A DNA stretch of 64,000 nucleotides from Morchella semilibera (GCA_009192285.1 WBVU01000009.1:1302001-1366000); one strand, 5' to 3'. Shown: positions 10,549-22,977, counted from the stretch's first letter. Program-made: numbers and translations. Notes: a model not told the origin generated them from the sequence alone.

Positions 10549-13383
10549 TTTCTTTCCTTCTTGCGAGTTTGTTATTTGACTGCGGGGTTAGAAGAATTGA
10601 GGGTTATATAAAAGTACATGAATGCATTTATATTTATCCCCGATCTGGAAGCATCCTGGCGAGCAAATCATTGGCCCATCGGCCTTCCGTCGCACCTGTG
10701 CATATGACGTACGAACTAAAAGCTGACCGGAACCTTCGGAGCCCGAGTGATTTGCATCCGTATCGAACGTCGCAGGCTGTTGTTTGTATTGTAAAGTATA
10801 GATATATGTCTATCCAGCGACATCCGGGGTTGGCATGCATGTGGTGGTGGAGTGATTCGTCCCGTTGCAGTGCGGGTGTGGTCTTCCCGGCGGGGGTGGG
10901 ATTTGTCTATACCGGAACCACCACCCTTGGAGGAAATAATACACCATTCACGAGGGCCCAAATCAAATACATGGATTGGAGGTGATTTCAGTAGTGCCAT
11001 TTGCTTGCTTGCTTGATTTATTGCAGTAACGCTAGAGAAACAAACACTGTTCAGAGCTAGGTGACGGCGAATCCTGTCTGATCGATCACGGGCCCAAGAC
11101 CACTATAATGTAGGTAGTAGTGCCCATGCTGGAGGTTCCAATAACGCGGTTTTTCTATATAACCGTTTCCAGCTGGACGAGGGGGTGGTTATTGCACAAA
11201 CAAGCTGGCCGGTATATATGGTTTGGTTTGGAAGCTGCGCTGGGCTGGGACGTTGGGGCGTAGCTATAGGTACATGTAGCCATTTCCGCGACCTATCTTC
11301 CCCAGCTGGTTCTCTGTTCGTTGCTAGTCATGTCGTATGTGTATGTAGACGTCCCCAGGCCCCCATCGAATATCTATATCCCCGGCCGCGGGATATGTGG
11401 TGCCTTTCCCCAACTGAGCGCTTCCCCCCGTGCATAGCTATCGGTCTAGCTAGCTAGGAGGATTTAGAAAACCGTAGAGACACCAAAGAGCTCTGGCTGC
11501 AGTGCTCGGAGGCTAAACAGCCGCCCATGGCCACATGAGTACGTAAGTACCGACCACTCCGAGACCACCGCTCGGCAAGTTGAGGGAGGGGGGCCATCCT
11601 GCGTGGCTGTTAATACGTACCTTAAGCTGATCTGAGGGTGGATGGCGAAGGGGAGACACCGGCCGGGACTACGTGCTAGCACCTAGGGCCGGCCAACTGT
11701 ACTGTGGAGGTGATAACCGATTCAGCAAGTAGTTGTTTCAGCTAGACGTTCCGATAACCATGGTCCTCATGACAGGACTGTCTACAAGTATATGTACAAG
11801 CCTATGCCTAGGACATCCTACAGAGCAAGAGGGGTCGGAAAAGACAAACAGCCAGCCGAGTGATCGTCCGTGACTGACCCGGCGCGGCATAAACCACCCA
11901 CGCTGTGATCTACGAGCTACCTTCCGGGCAATTAACTACCCTATCTCCGGATATTTCGAGGGGCTGGTTGGGTTCCGGGCTGGGGTGGGGCTAGATAAGG
12001 TACATATACAAGAGGACCAGGTACGTAGGAACTCACTCCTCAACGAGACATGGGGGTGCTCATGATCAGTGCATGGGCCAAAGCGCTGATGAACTGCGTC
12101 GGCGGTCGTGGCGGCGGTGCTGTGCGGGGAGTGGGCCATGGTAGCAGCTCAAGGAGGAAATGGGTGTTTGGTGGGCGCCGTAGAGTGGGCTCGGGGTAAG
12201 GCTTGTGCGCATTATATACAAGGCCATGTCCTCGAACACGAACAGGAGTAAGTATTACAGCTGATCTGCAAGGGGGCCAAGATCCTCTTTGTTCGTAGAT
12301 GACCCCAGGTGCAGTGCAGCCGTGGTGATGTTTTAGTATAATATATATATATATATATAGCCAGGCCCAGCAAAGAAACACCCGAACGTCACTGCCTCCC
12401 CCATATACCAGCAGCCTGCCCATGTCCGCTCTCAAGCACCGGCCTATAGCTATTTTCACCAGTCCCCGACTACCACCACTGAACCACAGGCCAGCACCCT
12501 AATACAAGTATATGCAAACACACCCACCCCCACCATCTAGCAGCCAATGCCTCCATCAGACTCCCAACCGCATGTCAGCACTCTTTTGTTGGTGGTAGCA
12601 TCAGTCAGGGTTAGGTTTTAGTATGCCCAGCCACGCACCAACCGAGTGACACTCCATGACGCCCGCGCAACCCGCAGAACCACCGCAGAACTAAAACGCC
12701 GCCGACTTGACATTCTACCACCAAGGCGGCATTTCCTGGCACCCCCGTTAAAGCAAAAAAAAGGGAAGAAAGGAAAAAAAAGGTTAGTCCACCAGGGGCA
12801 GGAACCGAATGAACCCACCCCCACAGCACCCTCTCCTCCACGACCACCCCGTTCCGCAGCCTCTCAACGCATGGCTTTATATTCTACCATAACCCACACA
12901 GAACAGGCCCCGCAAACCCCAGCGGGGGGAGATACAATTACACTCGTACCCACCACGTACCCGGGGTAGTCCATTACGTCCACATGCACGTTAGTAGTAG
13001 ACAAACAGATGGTAGAATGGCATGGAAGCATAAGTCATGTATGTAATTATAACAAGGGAAACACACACACACAGCCACAACTCAATTGAAATAAAAGAAC
13101 AACGCCAGAAAGAACTCCATGGTCCCCATTAAAAAAGAAAAGAAAAGAAGAAAGAAAAACCCAGACAGACAGGCGGAAAAACAACCTCCTCAAATGCCAT
13201 CCACAGCCATCACAACATAACAAGAGAAGAGAAAAGAGAAAAGAGAGAAAAAATGCCTATGATACGATACACATACCCCCTCAGCGTAAAGAAAACTCAG
13301 AGAAAGGGTCAATCAATACCTATACACTACACGTCCACACTCCCAATCAAAAAAGGAAAGAAAAAAAAGGAACAAGTCCACCA
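10549..13383. other. Intergenic, no supported gene
   Basis: About 2.8 kb. Several frames of 60-150 codons exist on both strands, but none has domain-like composition, and most are antisense pairs of each other. It holds a TA repeat at 12341-12359, a TACATGTAG near 11270, and purine runs (A/G-rich) from 13120 to 13370 just beyond the 3' end of the forkhead gene, a plausible 3' untranslated region. Confidence 0.5.
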
Positions 13384-15833
13384 TCACGCCACACTCGTAG
13401 TCGTCCCCAAATCCACCTTCTTAGCCACCGGCTCTCCCCCCCCCTCCTCCAACGGCCTCTTCACCCCACTCGCACCAGCACCCGCACTCTCGGCGGCGGC
13501 GGCGGTGGCGGCGGCGGCGGCCTCCCGCGCCTCCCGCTCCTTCTTCTCCTTCGCCTGTATAAGCGCTCGATACAGCGCCTGCTTCTTCTCGATCGACAGA
13601 TTCTTGTAATCCACCTTTGCCTGTGCCTGTTGCTGTTGCTGTAGCGGTTGTGGCTGTGGCTGTGGTTGTTGTTGTTGCGGTGGTGGTGGAGGTGGAGGAG
13701 GAGGAGGAGGTTTCGGATCCTTGACGCCCCTTGCCTCCAGCAGCCTACTGAGCTGCTTGACGACCTCGATGCCCACGTTCTTGAGCTTCCCGCTGACCAG
13801 GCCCTGCACGACGCTCTGCGCCTGGAGCACGAGGCGGGGGTCGAGGCCCGAGGCGTCGCGGGTGGCCTGGTCGGCCGTGATGCGGGCGAGCTGGTTCTTC
13901 AGCACCTCTATCGCGGCCACGACCTCGGGTGATGCCTGGAGCTTTGCCGCCGGCGAGGGGATGGGGGCGTGCGGGAAGACATGTGCTTGCGCGGGAGGCG
14001 GAGGAGGTGGTGGTGGAGGTTGCGCGGAGGGAGGTTGACGGGAGGCGGGGACGGAGGAGGAAGAGGGTTGTTGGTGGTGGGACGTAGAGGCGGGGGGGGG
14101 CTGGTAGGCCAGTGGCATGGGGGGCATCCGCTGTGGCTGCTGGGGGACAGGGGCTGGCGGGTATGCATGTTGCGGGGGGGGAAGGGGGGGAGGATGCGAC
14201 TGCGGCGGTGGCGCGGGGTGTGCGTACTGCGGACGCTGCTGCGGGGGGAGGTGGTGGGCGGTACCGTCGGGGGCGGAGGCGGGGTTTTCCAGTCGGGGGA
14301 GCATACATTGGTATCACCTGATGGAAGTGATTCCCATTCACGCCCACCGCATGCTGCTGCGGATGATAATATTGAATGCCCTGCCCGGGAGCTCCCTGAT
14401 GTAGATGATGGTGATGGTGCAGTCCGCCGGGGCCTGCAGGATGCTGCTGATATGCCGCGGGCCTCTGCGCCGCAATGTTTGCCTTGTTCTTCTCCTTTTC
14501 GATGCTAACGCCCTCATTGATGCCCCAGAGCCAGCCCTTGCCACTGCGCATCACCTTCGTGAAGGCCTTGTGCGCGCCGAGGTTATGGCGGACGCTGCTC
14601 TGCCAGCCCGTGGTGGTGACGCGCAGCTTGAAGTACGGGTACTTGCGCTCGATTGCCTTGTAGATTTGCGGGAGCGTGAGGGCCTGCTGCCCGCTGTTTA
14701 AGATTGCCTCGTGGATCAGAATCACGTACGAGGCCGAGGGCTTGAGCAGGGCCTCGGGCGGGTAGTCGGCCTCGTTGATTTCGGGCGAGGGCGTGCGCTT
14801 CTTGGGCGCCGGTTTCTCCTTCTTGGGCTTTGGCTCCTTGCGCTCTCGTTCGCGGCCGCGCGGGGGCGGGGAGGGGTCGTTGTGCTGCTGCTGTGTGTTG
14901 GCGTGTGGGTGCAGCGCGAGGGGCGGTGTGTAGGTAGGGACGGAGTTGTAGAGCTGCGGATCGATGGGGGGCGCGGAGGCATTGAATGCGGCGACGGCCA
15001 TGAGCGGGTTAGAGGGGGAGAAGGCTTGCTCTGGCTCCGGGATCACTTGCTGTGCTGATGGAGGAGGGGGAGACTCAGTCGCCGATGCCAGTGTAGCCAT
15101 CGGGTCAGCGTACGTCTGCTGGCCCATATCGTGCTCCACGTCCTGCCTTGCCTGAAGTTGAGGTTGCGGTGCCGGTGGCTGCTGCTTCGGCGGTCTCCCG
15201 GGCCCCTTCCTCACCACCGTGGCTACCGCCGCCTTCTCACCCTGCTGGTCCTTCTTCTTCGCCGGCGTGGGCAAATACAGCTTTGCCGTCTTCTTCTGCT
15301 GCTGCTGCTGTTGCTGCTGTATCTGTTCCCTCCTCGCCTCCCTCTCCCTACGCTCCTTCTCCTTCTCCCTCACAAGCCTATCCTTCTGCCGCTGCCGCTC
15401 CTCCCTCTCGAGTCTCTTGCGCTCCGCCGCCGCCTCCTTTGCGCGCCGGGCCGCCTCGAGCTTCTCCTTCTTCTTGCGCTCCTCCTTCTGGCGGGCGAGT
15501 TCCTTTGCGCGCGCCTTGCTGTCGACGCGGGAGTGGTTTGCGCTCCCGTCCTTCCGGGGGCGGCCACGGCCACGCTTCTTCTCGACCTTGACGGGTTCCG
15601 GCGGTGGAGGCGGAGGCGGGGCCACTTCTGCCTCTACTTCTTCTTGGTGGTGGTGGTGGTGACGGTGGTGTCCATGCTCCTGTTCCTCCAGGTCGGAGGA
15701 GGAAAGCGGGGATGAGGAGGAGGACGAGAGCTCGCTGGAGGAGTCGCCGTCGTTCTCGGCGTCGCCGTGTTCGGCCTCTTCGTCCTCGACGTCGAGTTCT
15801 TCGTCGTTGGAGTCCCCCCCGCCCTCCCCGTCT

Positions 15834-15865
<32 letters not shown>

Positions 15866-17771
15866 TTCCTCCTCGTCGTCAGAACCCTCCATGCTCCCGT
15901 CACTATCAATCTCGCCGTCCCCCTCTTCGCCCATCTGCGCCATCACCTCGTCCCCGTCCCCTTCCTCCTCCCCCTCTTCGCTACTGTAATCGTCCGTCTT
16001 GACCTCGTTCCCATGCTCGTCCGTAAACGCCAGACTCATCTTCCCCTTCCCCTTGCCTTTGCCCTTTCCCCTCCCCGGCGGCGCCGCAGGCTTCTTCCTA
16101 CTCTTCGCCTCGACCCCAAACTGTCCTTCGCCGGGCTGCTGCTGTTGCTGCTGCTCCATCGACGGCGGCGGCACCACAATCTTGAAGCCAATCCCGCCAA
16201 TCTGCACCCTCATGCCCGCCGCCGGAACGACCCACGTGGTCCCCGACCCCACAAACTCCTCGTCCACAAACGCGCCGTTCTTGCCCGTCACCTTGAACTC
16301 GAACCGGCGCTTGGCAAAGTTGTACGACAGCAGCGCGTGCCGTCTCGATATGTTCTTTCTCGGCGGCAGCGGCGGCGCGTCCGCACCCGCCCCGTTCAGC
16401 GGCAAGTGTATCACTGGGATGTCGTCCTCGTCCTCGCCGACACCGACACCAGGGCGACCACGCAACATCTGCGGCCGCATCACCACCACCGCCTCCTCCT
16501 CCGCCTCCTCCGCCTCCGCCTCCCCCTCTCCACCCTTCTTCTTCCTCCGCTTCTTTTTCTCCCTCTTCATGCTCATTGCGCCCGGCGCCGTCCTAGGATC
16601 GAACCCACCGAACCCCACGCCCCCGCCGCCGCCGCCGCCCCCCGCCGCTGCTGCCAACAACGGTGCTCCCGTCGGGCCCGCACTGCGTCTGCATCTGCAT
16701 CTGCTGCATCTGCTGCATCTGGAAGGAGCTGCTGCTCGCGCCCTCGGCCCGCCCAAACACCACCGACGAGTTCTGCACGTAAAACACCTGCCCGTCGTCA
16801 AAGTCCAGGCGCACAAACGCATTGATGACGTGCGCGCACTCGACCAGGTCCTGCAGCGACGCCGCGTGCTCGCGGTTGCGCAGCTCCTCGAGCCCCGCGA
16901 TGCCGGCGTTGAGCGATGACCGGCGGCGCGCGTGGGGGTCCGGGTCGGCCGAGAACTCGTGCAGCTCGCCCGGGTGCACGATGGGGGATGGGAGGATTTG
17001 CGGATGTGGGGGCGGGAAGGTGCTTTGTGCGGCGGCGGCGGCGGCGACGGCAAAGTCGAGGGGGTGCTGGGGGGGCCTATTGGATGGGATTAGTGCCATT
17101 GAGGTGGCCTCCTCTTCCTCCTCCTCCTCTACTGGGAGCGGTGGGGGGGAGAGGACTCTTTCTGGCTCTACTGCTGGTGCAGTCGGGGGTGGTGGTAGCG
17201 GCGGCTCTATTGGTGCTATCGGTGCGATCGGTGCTATCGGTGCTATCGGTGCTGTCGGTGATGTTTCTGGCGGCGGTGGCAGGACGTCGTCCGTTCCCGA
17301 CATTGGATGGTCCTCTATATCCGCCGCTACCGCCTGTACCTGCAGCAGCGGCTGTGGCTTATGCGAGTCCTCCTCCTTCTCCACCTCCACCACCACCGGT
17401 TCCCGCGCTGGTAGCGTCTCAGCGGAGACCTCCCGCGGCTGTTTCTCCGGGAGCGTCTCCTCCTCTTTTACCACCGCCAACGCATCCGTCATTGCCTCCT
17501 CAACTGCCGCCGCGCCCTCCTCCCCCTCTTCCTTGACCCCTCCAGCCACACCTCTCGCCATTCCCTCCCCCTCCCCGTCCTGTGACTGCTCCTCCCTGTC
17601 GTGCGCCTCTGCTACCGGTGAGGCGTGTGTCTGTGGTAGTGTCTGTGGTAGTGTCTGTGATGGTGGCTCTGGCTCTACCGGGGGGGCCGCTGGTGTCTCC
17701 TGGTGCTCCAGGACAGGCACCGGCACCGTCACCGTCCCCAGCGCCGGCGGTACTGGCTCGTTCTCGTGCAT
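13384..17771 (-). CDS. FHL1: FHA and forkhead domain transcription factor, Fhl1-like
   Basis: Nuclear regulator with the domain order of yeast Fhl1, which controls ribosomal-protein gene expression with Ifh1. The order is a Pro/Glu-rich N-terminus, a split FHA domain (V-F-G-R first, then after a charged low-complexity insert of about 100 residues S-R-R-H and later N-G-A-F-V-D), an acidic tract, a basic coiled coil, two AT-hook-like G-R-P-R/G-R-P-P motifs, then a forkhead (K-P-S-A-S-Y to W-Q-S-S-V-R-H-N-L and G-K-G-W-L-W). A Pro/Gln-rich C-terminus follows. Two frame changes must be bridged. One near 16593-16683 is either a 91-nt GTGCGG...CTAG intron or one extra base in the C6 run at 16638-16643. 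The other, at 14239-14317, is a 79-nt GTGATA...GCAG intron or an indel. The protein is about 1400 residues, longer than yeast Fhl1. The start at 17771 is the first ATG of the frame. Confidence 0.85.
14239..14317 (-). other. Probable intron in the Fhl1-like gene
   Basis: A GTGATA donor and CCCCGCAG acceptor join two long frames in phase just after the forkhead. There is no strong branch-point sequence, so a single-base indel in the C5 run inside it is the alternative. Confidence 0.5.
17210..17262 (-). repeat. 9-bp tandem repeat coding an Ala-Pro-Ile tract
   Basis: Repeats of GGTGCTATC (with one GGTGCGATC) encode A-P-I repeated about five times in the N-terminal region of the forkhead protein. 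This is a likely length-variable site. Confidence 0.7.
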
Positions 17772-18275
17772 CAGCGCCGATCTGTGTCTGCCAGTGTTTC
17801 CGTCTGTCGTTCCTTCTCTGTCGTCAATGTTGTGCAGCCGTCCTCGTCTTCGTCTTCCTCTTCTCTGTAGTGTAGCGATATCTATAACCCCCAGCCGTAG
17901 ATGTGATCAATGTACAACTCGAAATCAATCAGGTGCGTGGTGTTGGTTCTCGTCCGTCCGTTCGTTCGTTTGTTGGTTCACGAAGACGACGACGGCGGAT
18001 GAAATGAAATCGAGTGGATTGGGGGTAGCGGTGTCTTGGCGTTGTGGGTTAGGGTTTGTGATATAGATTACGGTTGATCGCTGATAAGAGATGCCCTGCT
18101 TGGAATAGAGTGGAGAGAGTAGAGTAGATGGAGTAGAGAGAGTAGAATGGATATTGGAATATTGGAGTATTGGAGTATTGGAGTATTGGAGTATCACGGT
18201 GTCTGTTTGAAGCCATTGGTATTGACATTGATATCACTCTCACTCACACTCTAACAATACACTCTACAATACACA
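17772..18275. promoter_or_regulatory. Divergent promoter region between FHL1-like and TEN1-like genes
   Basis: 504 bp shared by two genes transcribed away from each other. It contains degenerate GAGTAGA repeats (about 18109-18149) and a tandem ATTGGAGT array at 18153-18194. Some elements may serve both genes. This is inferred from position only. Confidence 0.45.
18153..18194 (+). repeat. 8-bp tandem repeat ATTGGAGT
   Basis: About five head-to-tail units of ATTGGAGT (the first is ATTGGAAT), less than 100 bp upstream of the TEN1-like start. Confidence 0.8.
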
Positions 18276-18695
18276 ATGGCCACGACCTCCACGCCCTCAA
18301 CCCCAGCCTCGCGCCTCCTCCCGCTCCCACAAGTCCCCAAGCACCCCGCCACAAAGGTGCGCTTCCTCGGCTGGTACCCTCCCCCTTCTCCCCCCTCTTC
18401 ACCCTCACCACTAACACCCCCAGCGTAACGCACGACCCCACGGCGCCCGCCTCGCAGCTCACACTCACGCACCCGCCGCACCGCACGCGCGTGCGCATCG
18501 ACATCACGCTCGTGGCCCGAGTCGCACGCGCCGGGCACGCTGCGCGACGGCGAGTGGGTCAACGTCATTGGGTACACGCCTGTGTCTGCGCCTTCGGGCG
18601 GGGTGGTGGTGGTGCGGGCGCTGCTGATGTGGAGCGCGGGTAATGTGCGCTTGGGGGCGTATGAGGGTCTTGTTTTTGGTGGTGGTGATGGGTGA
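18276..18695 (+). CDS. TEN1: CST complex subunit Ten1-like (telomere capping)
   Basis: Small OB-fold protein that with Stn1 protects telomere ends. The ATG at 18276 opens exon 1, ending T-K-V-R-F-L-G. A 50-nt GT-AG intron (18374-18423, CACTAAC branch) then gives L-G-C-V-T-H, as in fungal Ten1. The second exon carries L-T-L-x-H and V-R-I-D-I-T-L-V, then, in the next frame, G-E-W-V-N-V-I-G-Y and the tail L-L-M-W-S-A-G-N-V-R-L-G-A-Y-E. These two blocks match the family's core strands. The change of frame lies at the CCC run 18516-18518, where one base too many would explain it. With that correction the product is about 122 residues, a normal Ten1 length. The C-terminus after Y-E is Gly-rich and may not be the real end. 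Confidence 0.72.
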
Positions 18696-19196
18696 TGGTT
18701 GTGGTTGTGGGTGGGTGGGGATAAAGGCGCGTAGCGGTCATTGGCACCGTTTTTCTTGCTTCTCTTTTTCCGTGTTTCTGATCATTGACACAAACAGACG
18801 GACAGAAGTAGCAAAGTATTTATTTTGCTTCCTTGCTTCCTTTCCCCTTCCTACATGACAACAATGATGATGATGATGACCGTCCTCTAAGATGCATACA
18901 AGTAAAAATGAAATAAAAATGGAAAAAACTAACAAGCCCATTCCCCAGGAGTCCCCTTTTTCTATTCACCCCCATGACTCGGTCTAAAACACCCCCACCC
19001 AGAGCGAGCCAACGAACCAGCCGACGGACGACATGCAAAAGGAAAAAGCAAGAGAGAGAGAGAGAACCCAACAAACCCAGAACCCAAAGTCTACCCATCT
19101 ATCCCAACCAGCACGCCCCCAGAACACAGAAATCCCAAAAGAAAGAAAGAAAAAACACAAACGACCAGCCCCAAAAGCCCAGAATAAAAACACTAC
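18696..19196. other. Intergenic, simple-sequence rich
   Basis: About 500 bp between the TEN1-like 3' end and the kinase 3' end (convergent). It holds GGT/GTG-rich and GA-rich simple sequence (GA run near 19051). No gene seen. Confidence 0.55.
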
Positions 19197-20257
19197 TTAC
19201 CACCCCCACCGCCCTCCCTCCCTCCCTTCCTCCCACCACCTCCCCTTCCACACCTCCACCCTCTCCGCTATCACCCCCAACCCCACCCTCCCTTCCTTCT
19301 CCTTCCCGAAACACCCCTCCAGCACCTGCGCCACCACGCCCCCCTTCCCCACCTTCGCCGCCCTATCACCACCCCTCACCCACCCCACCGATCCCCCTGC
19401 CTCGCGTAGATCCCGACATGCCTCACCCCCTCATACACCTCCGTTCCCAGCGCCGCCGCCAGCAGCGTCATAACCAACACATAAACATCCGCCTCGACGC
19501 CGACCGTCGGCGCCCCCTTCAAGAACCCCGTGAGCACCTCAGGCGCCGCAAACCCCGTCGTCACGGCGCTCACCTCCCGCCCCCTCCCCCTCCTGGCCCC
19601 CGCCAGCACCTGCGCGCTCGAAAAGTCGCACAGAACGGGCTCATACAGCGTCTCCCCCGTCTCGGCGCACCACCGATCCCACACATCGCCATCAGCAGTA
19701 GCAGCAGACGGCTTATACTCCCGCAGCAGCACGTTCCCCCACTTTACGTCTCCGTGGACCACGCCGGCGCCGTGCACGGCGGCCACGGCCGCCACCAACC
19801 GCTCCGCTGCAAACAACCACTGCGCGAAGCCGGAGCACTGGGGGGCGCCGCGGGGGGCGCCGCCAGCAGAGCGGGACAGCGATTCGAGGGTGCCCGCGGG
19901 AGGTGTCGAGGTAGAGATGTGCGGCCTTGGGGTCGTAGTAGTGGATGCGTGCGATGCACGATGCGTCTTTTAGGGTTGTGGTGAGGCGGGATAGAATTGC
20001 AGCCTCCGTGTCAAGGATGGGGAAGGCGGAGGGTTTGAGGGTGTCTTGACGGCTAGGCGGGGTGAGCGCGTATACCGTTGACCAGGCCCCTGTTCCGAGT
20101 CGGGAGGAGTACGGGGCTGAGAGGAGGTGTGGGGGTGGTGGAGGGGTGGCAGTGAGAGGGTGTGGGGTGAGTGGGGTGAGGGGAGGCGTGGGGTGAGTGT
20201 AGGTGTTTGTGGGGGGATGGTGATGGGAGTGGGGAGTTTTGAGGTTGTGGGCGACAT
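19197..20257 (-). CDS. Protein kinase-like protein, frame-disrupted
   Basis: The catalytic core is clear: glycine loop L-G-T-G-A-W-S-T-V-Y, catalytic loop V-H-G-D-V-K-W-G-N-V-L-L, D-F-S-S in place of D-F-G, and A-A-P-E-V-L for the APE motif. Helix F/G follows (V-E-A-D-V-Y-V-L-V-M-T), with a tail V-G-K-G-G-V-V. HGD instead of HRD and DFSS are usual in a fungal-specific kinase-like family. Three shifts separate the pieces: one in the Pro-rich N-terminus between ATG 20257 and the glycine loop, one at the CCC run 19893-19895, and one near 19388-19392, where a missing base hides the real C-terminus ending at 19197. No GT-AG intron explains them. The gene is either decayed or the consensus has errors, and neighbours show the same problem. 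VAIK-type lysine not located with confidence. Substrate unknown. Confidence 0.65.
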
Positions 20258-20950
20258 TTTGGTTGTGATAGCGTTGAGTGGTCGCCTCAATGGTTAATTA
20301 GAGAAGAAAGGTAAGTCGATCCTGTCCGTGAATTGCTTGTAGAAGTATGTAGGCAGGTAGACAGAAGGTAAGGTGTATAGCTGCAGGTATTTGGGGTCTC
20401 TGCGGAACTCGAGGCCTAGCGTGTGCCTCGGAGTTCAATTACTCCGGCGCACAACCAAATAGAATCGCTTTGATGACGGCAGCAATATGTAACGAAGGGT
20501 ACAAGCAGCACCGATAGTATTATGCTGTAGCCCGTTCAGGTAGGTACGACGTTAATGATGGTGATAGTAATGATTGAGAGTCGACGGTATATATATATAA
20601 TATATATATACCTCTCCGTGCACACAGGCAGTGTCGTGAGTAAAAAAAAAGTACTCAAACGGCCAAGTAAGCAGCAACAGCCTTTTTTTTTTTTTTTTTG
20701 CCTCAACAAAGCTGTTGTAACTACCAATAGCAGCAGTAGTAATAGGAGAAGCAGAAGTTGAAGTAAAGTAGAACCCAGTTCCTTCCTCGATCAGGTCAGG
20801 CGAGACAGCAGCAGCTGGCAGGAATATATATGTGGGTAGTAGTAGTATCCAGAAGTGGTGGCAGTGGCTGTGGTTATTAAGTGCCATGCACCAACAACTT
20901 TTTTTTTTTCTTTCCTTCCCACCATGAGTGTGGAGCAGAGTTTCCAAACA

Positions 20951-21022
20951 ACGAGTGAGTGAGTGAGTGAGTGAGAAGTGAGTGAATGAGAGAGTGAGAG
21001 AGTGAGTGAGTGAGTGAGTGAG
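20951..21022 (+). repeat. GAGT microsatellite
   Basis: Mostly tandem GAGT units with a few interruptions (GAGA, GAAT). The ser/leu/thr-rich minus-strand frames over it are products of the repeat. Confidence 0.9.
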
Positions 21023-22434
21023 GTGCGGTGTTGCCTGCACTGCACTGCACTGCATTGAACTGAACTGCACGTACGCACTGAACTGCACAGAAGGGAAGGA
21101 TCCACAAAGTAGTAACAGACAGCCAACCAATCAACCATTCCCATTCCCATTCCCATTTCCCTTCTTCCCCCACACAACCCCCCCATCCATCCATGGCCAT
21201 CCCCACATGCGCCCAACGCCCAACGTCTCTGAAACCCAATTGCCCCATTAAAGAGTAACACTAAATTCTATTGAAAAGAAAAAAAAAAAGGCTCTCTCTC
21301 TCCCCTCCAGGATTAAGGAATGACTTCTGTGTGACGTATGTCGATCCTCAATTGATGTCCATTACTACTGTAAGTTCTCCATAGCCATCCAACAACAACG
21401 TTACTCCCCCCATCCCACGACAGCTAACCCCAGCAGAACAAAAAAACAAGCAAACAAAAACAATCCTGCCCGCCCGCCCGCCCGCCTGCCTGCCAGAAAA
21501 AACGAATTAAAAAAAAATACCAGATACCAAGTACCAATACCAAGAACCACCACTACCCTCGCCATCGGTCCCATGGCCACAAAACAAAATTATCCCGGAC
21601 GAAACGGAAGCACCGGGTCTTATCTTCCTGCCTACAGCACCCAAGTACCTACCTGCCGGTTGAAACAGGGTTATTACAATGTATCCCCCCCCCCCCAACT
21701 CTAACTTAGTCTCCTCTCGTAGAGGGATTTTCCGGAGGAGAGAGAGAGCGAAGAAAAACAATTCAGATAGATAAGCGACAGGGGAGGTATACATATAATT
21801 TTATGTAGGGAGTTACATACATATGTAGCGTTAGAGTACGGACTGACTGCCGGACATGAACATGACCATCATGAGGCGGGTATCGGTCGTGTTTGTGATG
21901 ATTTTTCATTTCCCCCCCCCCCCCTTCTCCCCCGAATCATTCAAGCTAGGTTTGAGCAGTGAGGTGAGGCGAGGAGCGCCCCCTGGTATCTTAATCTATC
22001 TATTCATTCAGAATCCTCTATCTTTGAGAGGAGAGATAGGTAGCTGGCTGGCTGGCCATTTACTTAGCTATCATCTATCTCTGCCTCGGGTTGTGTAGGA
22101 AGAAGGCAGTCAGGGAGCTGTTCCTGCGAGAATGTAGTCCATTCGTTGTACGGGGAGATGGAGATAGAGAGAGTTAAGTGAAGTGTCAGCCAGCCAGAGA
22201 GATAGAGATAGAGATAGAATATAAAATAATCCTCAATGATATGAAGTGAGTGCTGACATTCACTCCTGCGGCCCAGCCAACCCAATTTGAGCCGCAATGT
22301 CCGTGCGCCCCCGGTTAACTTTTTTACCTATGTACAACGTTTCGCGCGCCGGCTAATTCCATCTGCTTTAATTCTTCTCTCTCTCTCCTTCTAAAATATT
22401 CTCGTCCCCACAAACAACCGCAGCTAGGTACATA

Positions 22435-22543
22435 CAGCGTGTGGTAAAATTATTGTAGAAGTATGGGGAGAGTCCTATTGGCCAAATCAGCCATTCAAAC
22501 CCTGTTTTAGACCCCCGTTACTACAATAATTTTGCCCATGCTG
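22435..22543 (+). mobile_element. TA-flanked MITE, CAGCG family, copy A (109 bp)
   Basis: The left end reads CAGCGTGTGG...AAAATTATTGTAG. The right end, reversed, reads CAGCATGGGC then AAAATTATTGTAG. TA sits directly outside both ends. The interior GTCCTATTGGCCA...CAGCCA...AAACCCTG is shared with 50914-51031. Ends starting CAG with TA target duplication are typical of Tc1/mariner-type elements. There is no coding capacity, so it would need a transposase elsewhere. Confidence 0.8.
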
Positions 22544-22977
22544 TACCTACATGCCCTCCCCCCCTCCAAAGCAAATAGCATAGAGCACTCTCTTTCTCTC
22601 TCCACATCATGCTAGGCACAACTGTAGATCTCCCCGTGGGTGTGTTTCCGTGCGTTGATTCGCCAATTGGGACCACCACCACCACCAACCTCACACACAT
22701 AGTATGATAGTGTGGAGTACCTTAGGCAGAGTAATAACTGGAGCCCAAACGTCAATAGTTTCGAGGTACACCTCACCACCTATTCGGTATTTACATAACA
22801 GATCGTCACAGGCTCACAGCCACGCACGGTGGTAGGATGAGTCTGATGTCCGCCCCTTCCCGAGGATATATCGGAAGATCAGCAAATGGTGAATTAAGGT
22901 CCTCTTGGCGAGTAAGGCATCCGTCCACTTACTAGCCTGAGCTGCTCCGTGGTGTGAGTAAATATCTGCATACACAA

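Noticed and set aside
13969-16919. Several long plus-strand frames (up to 352 codons)
   Set aside because: Antisense shadows of the GC-rich Fhl1-like gene, with low-complexity Arg/Pro/Ser composition.
20552-21130. Minus frame of 192 codons rich in Ser, Leu, His and Thr
   Set aside because: It is the translation of the GAGT microsatellite and T runs. No domain.
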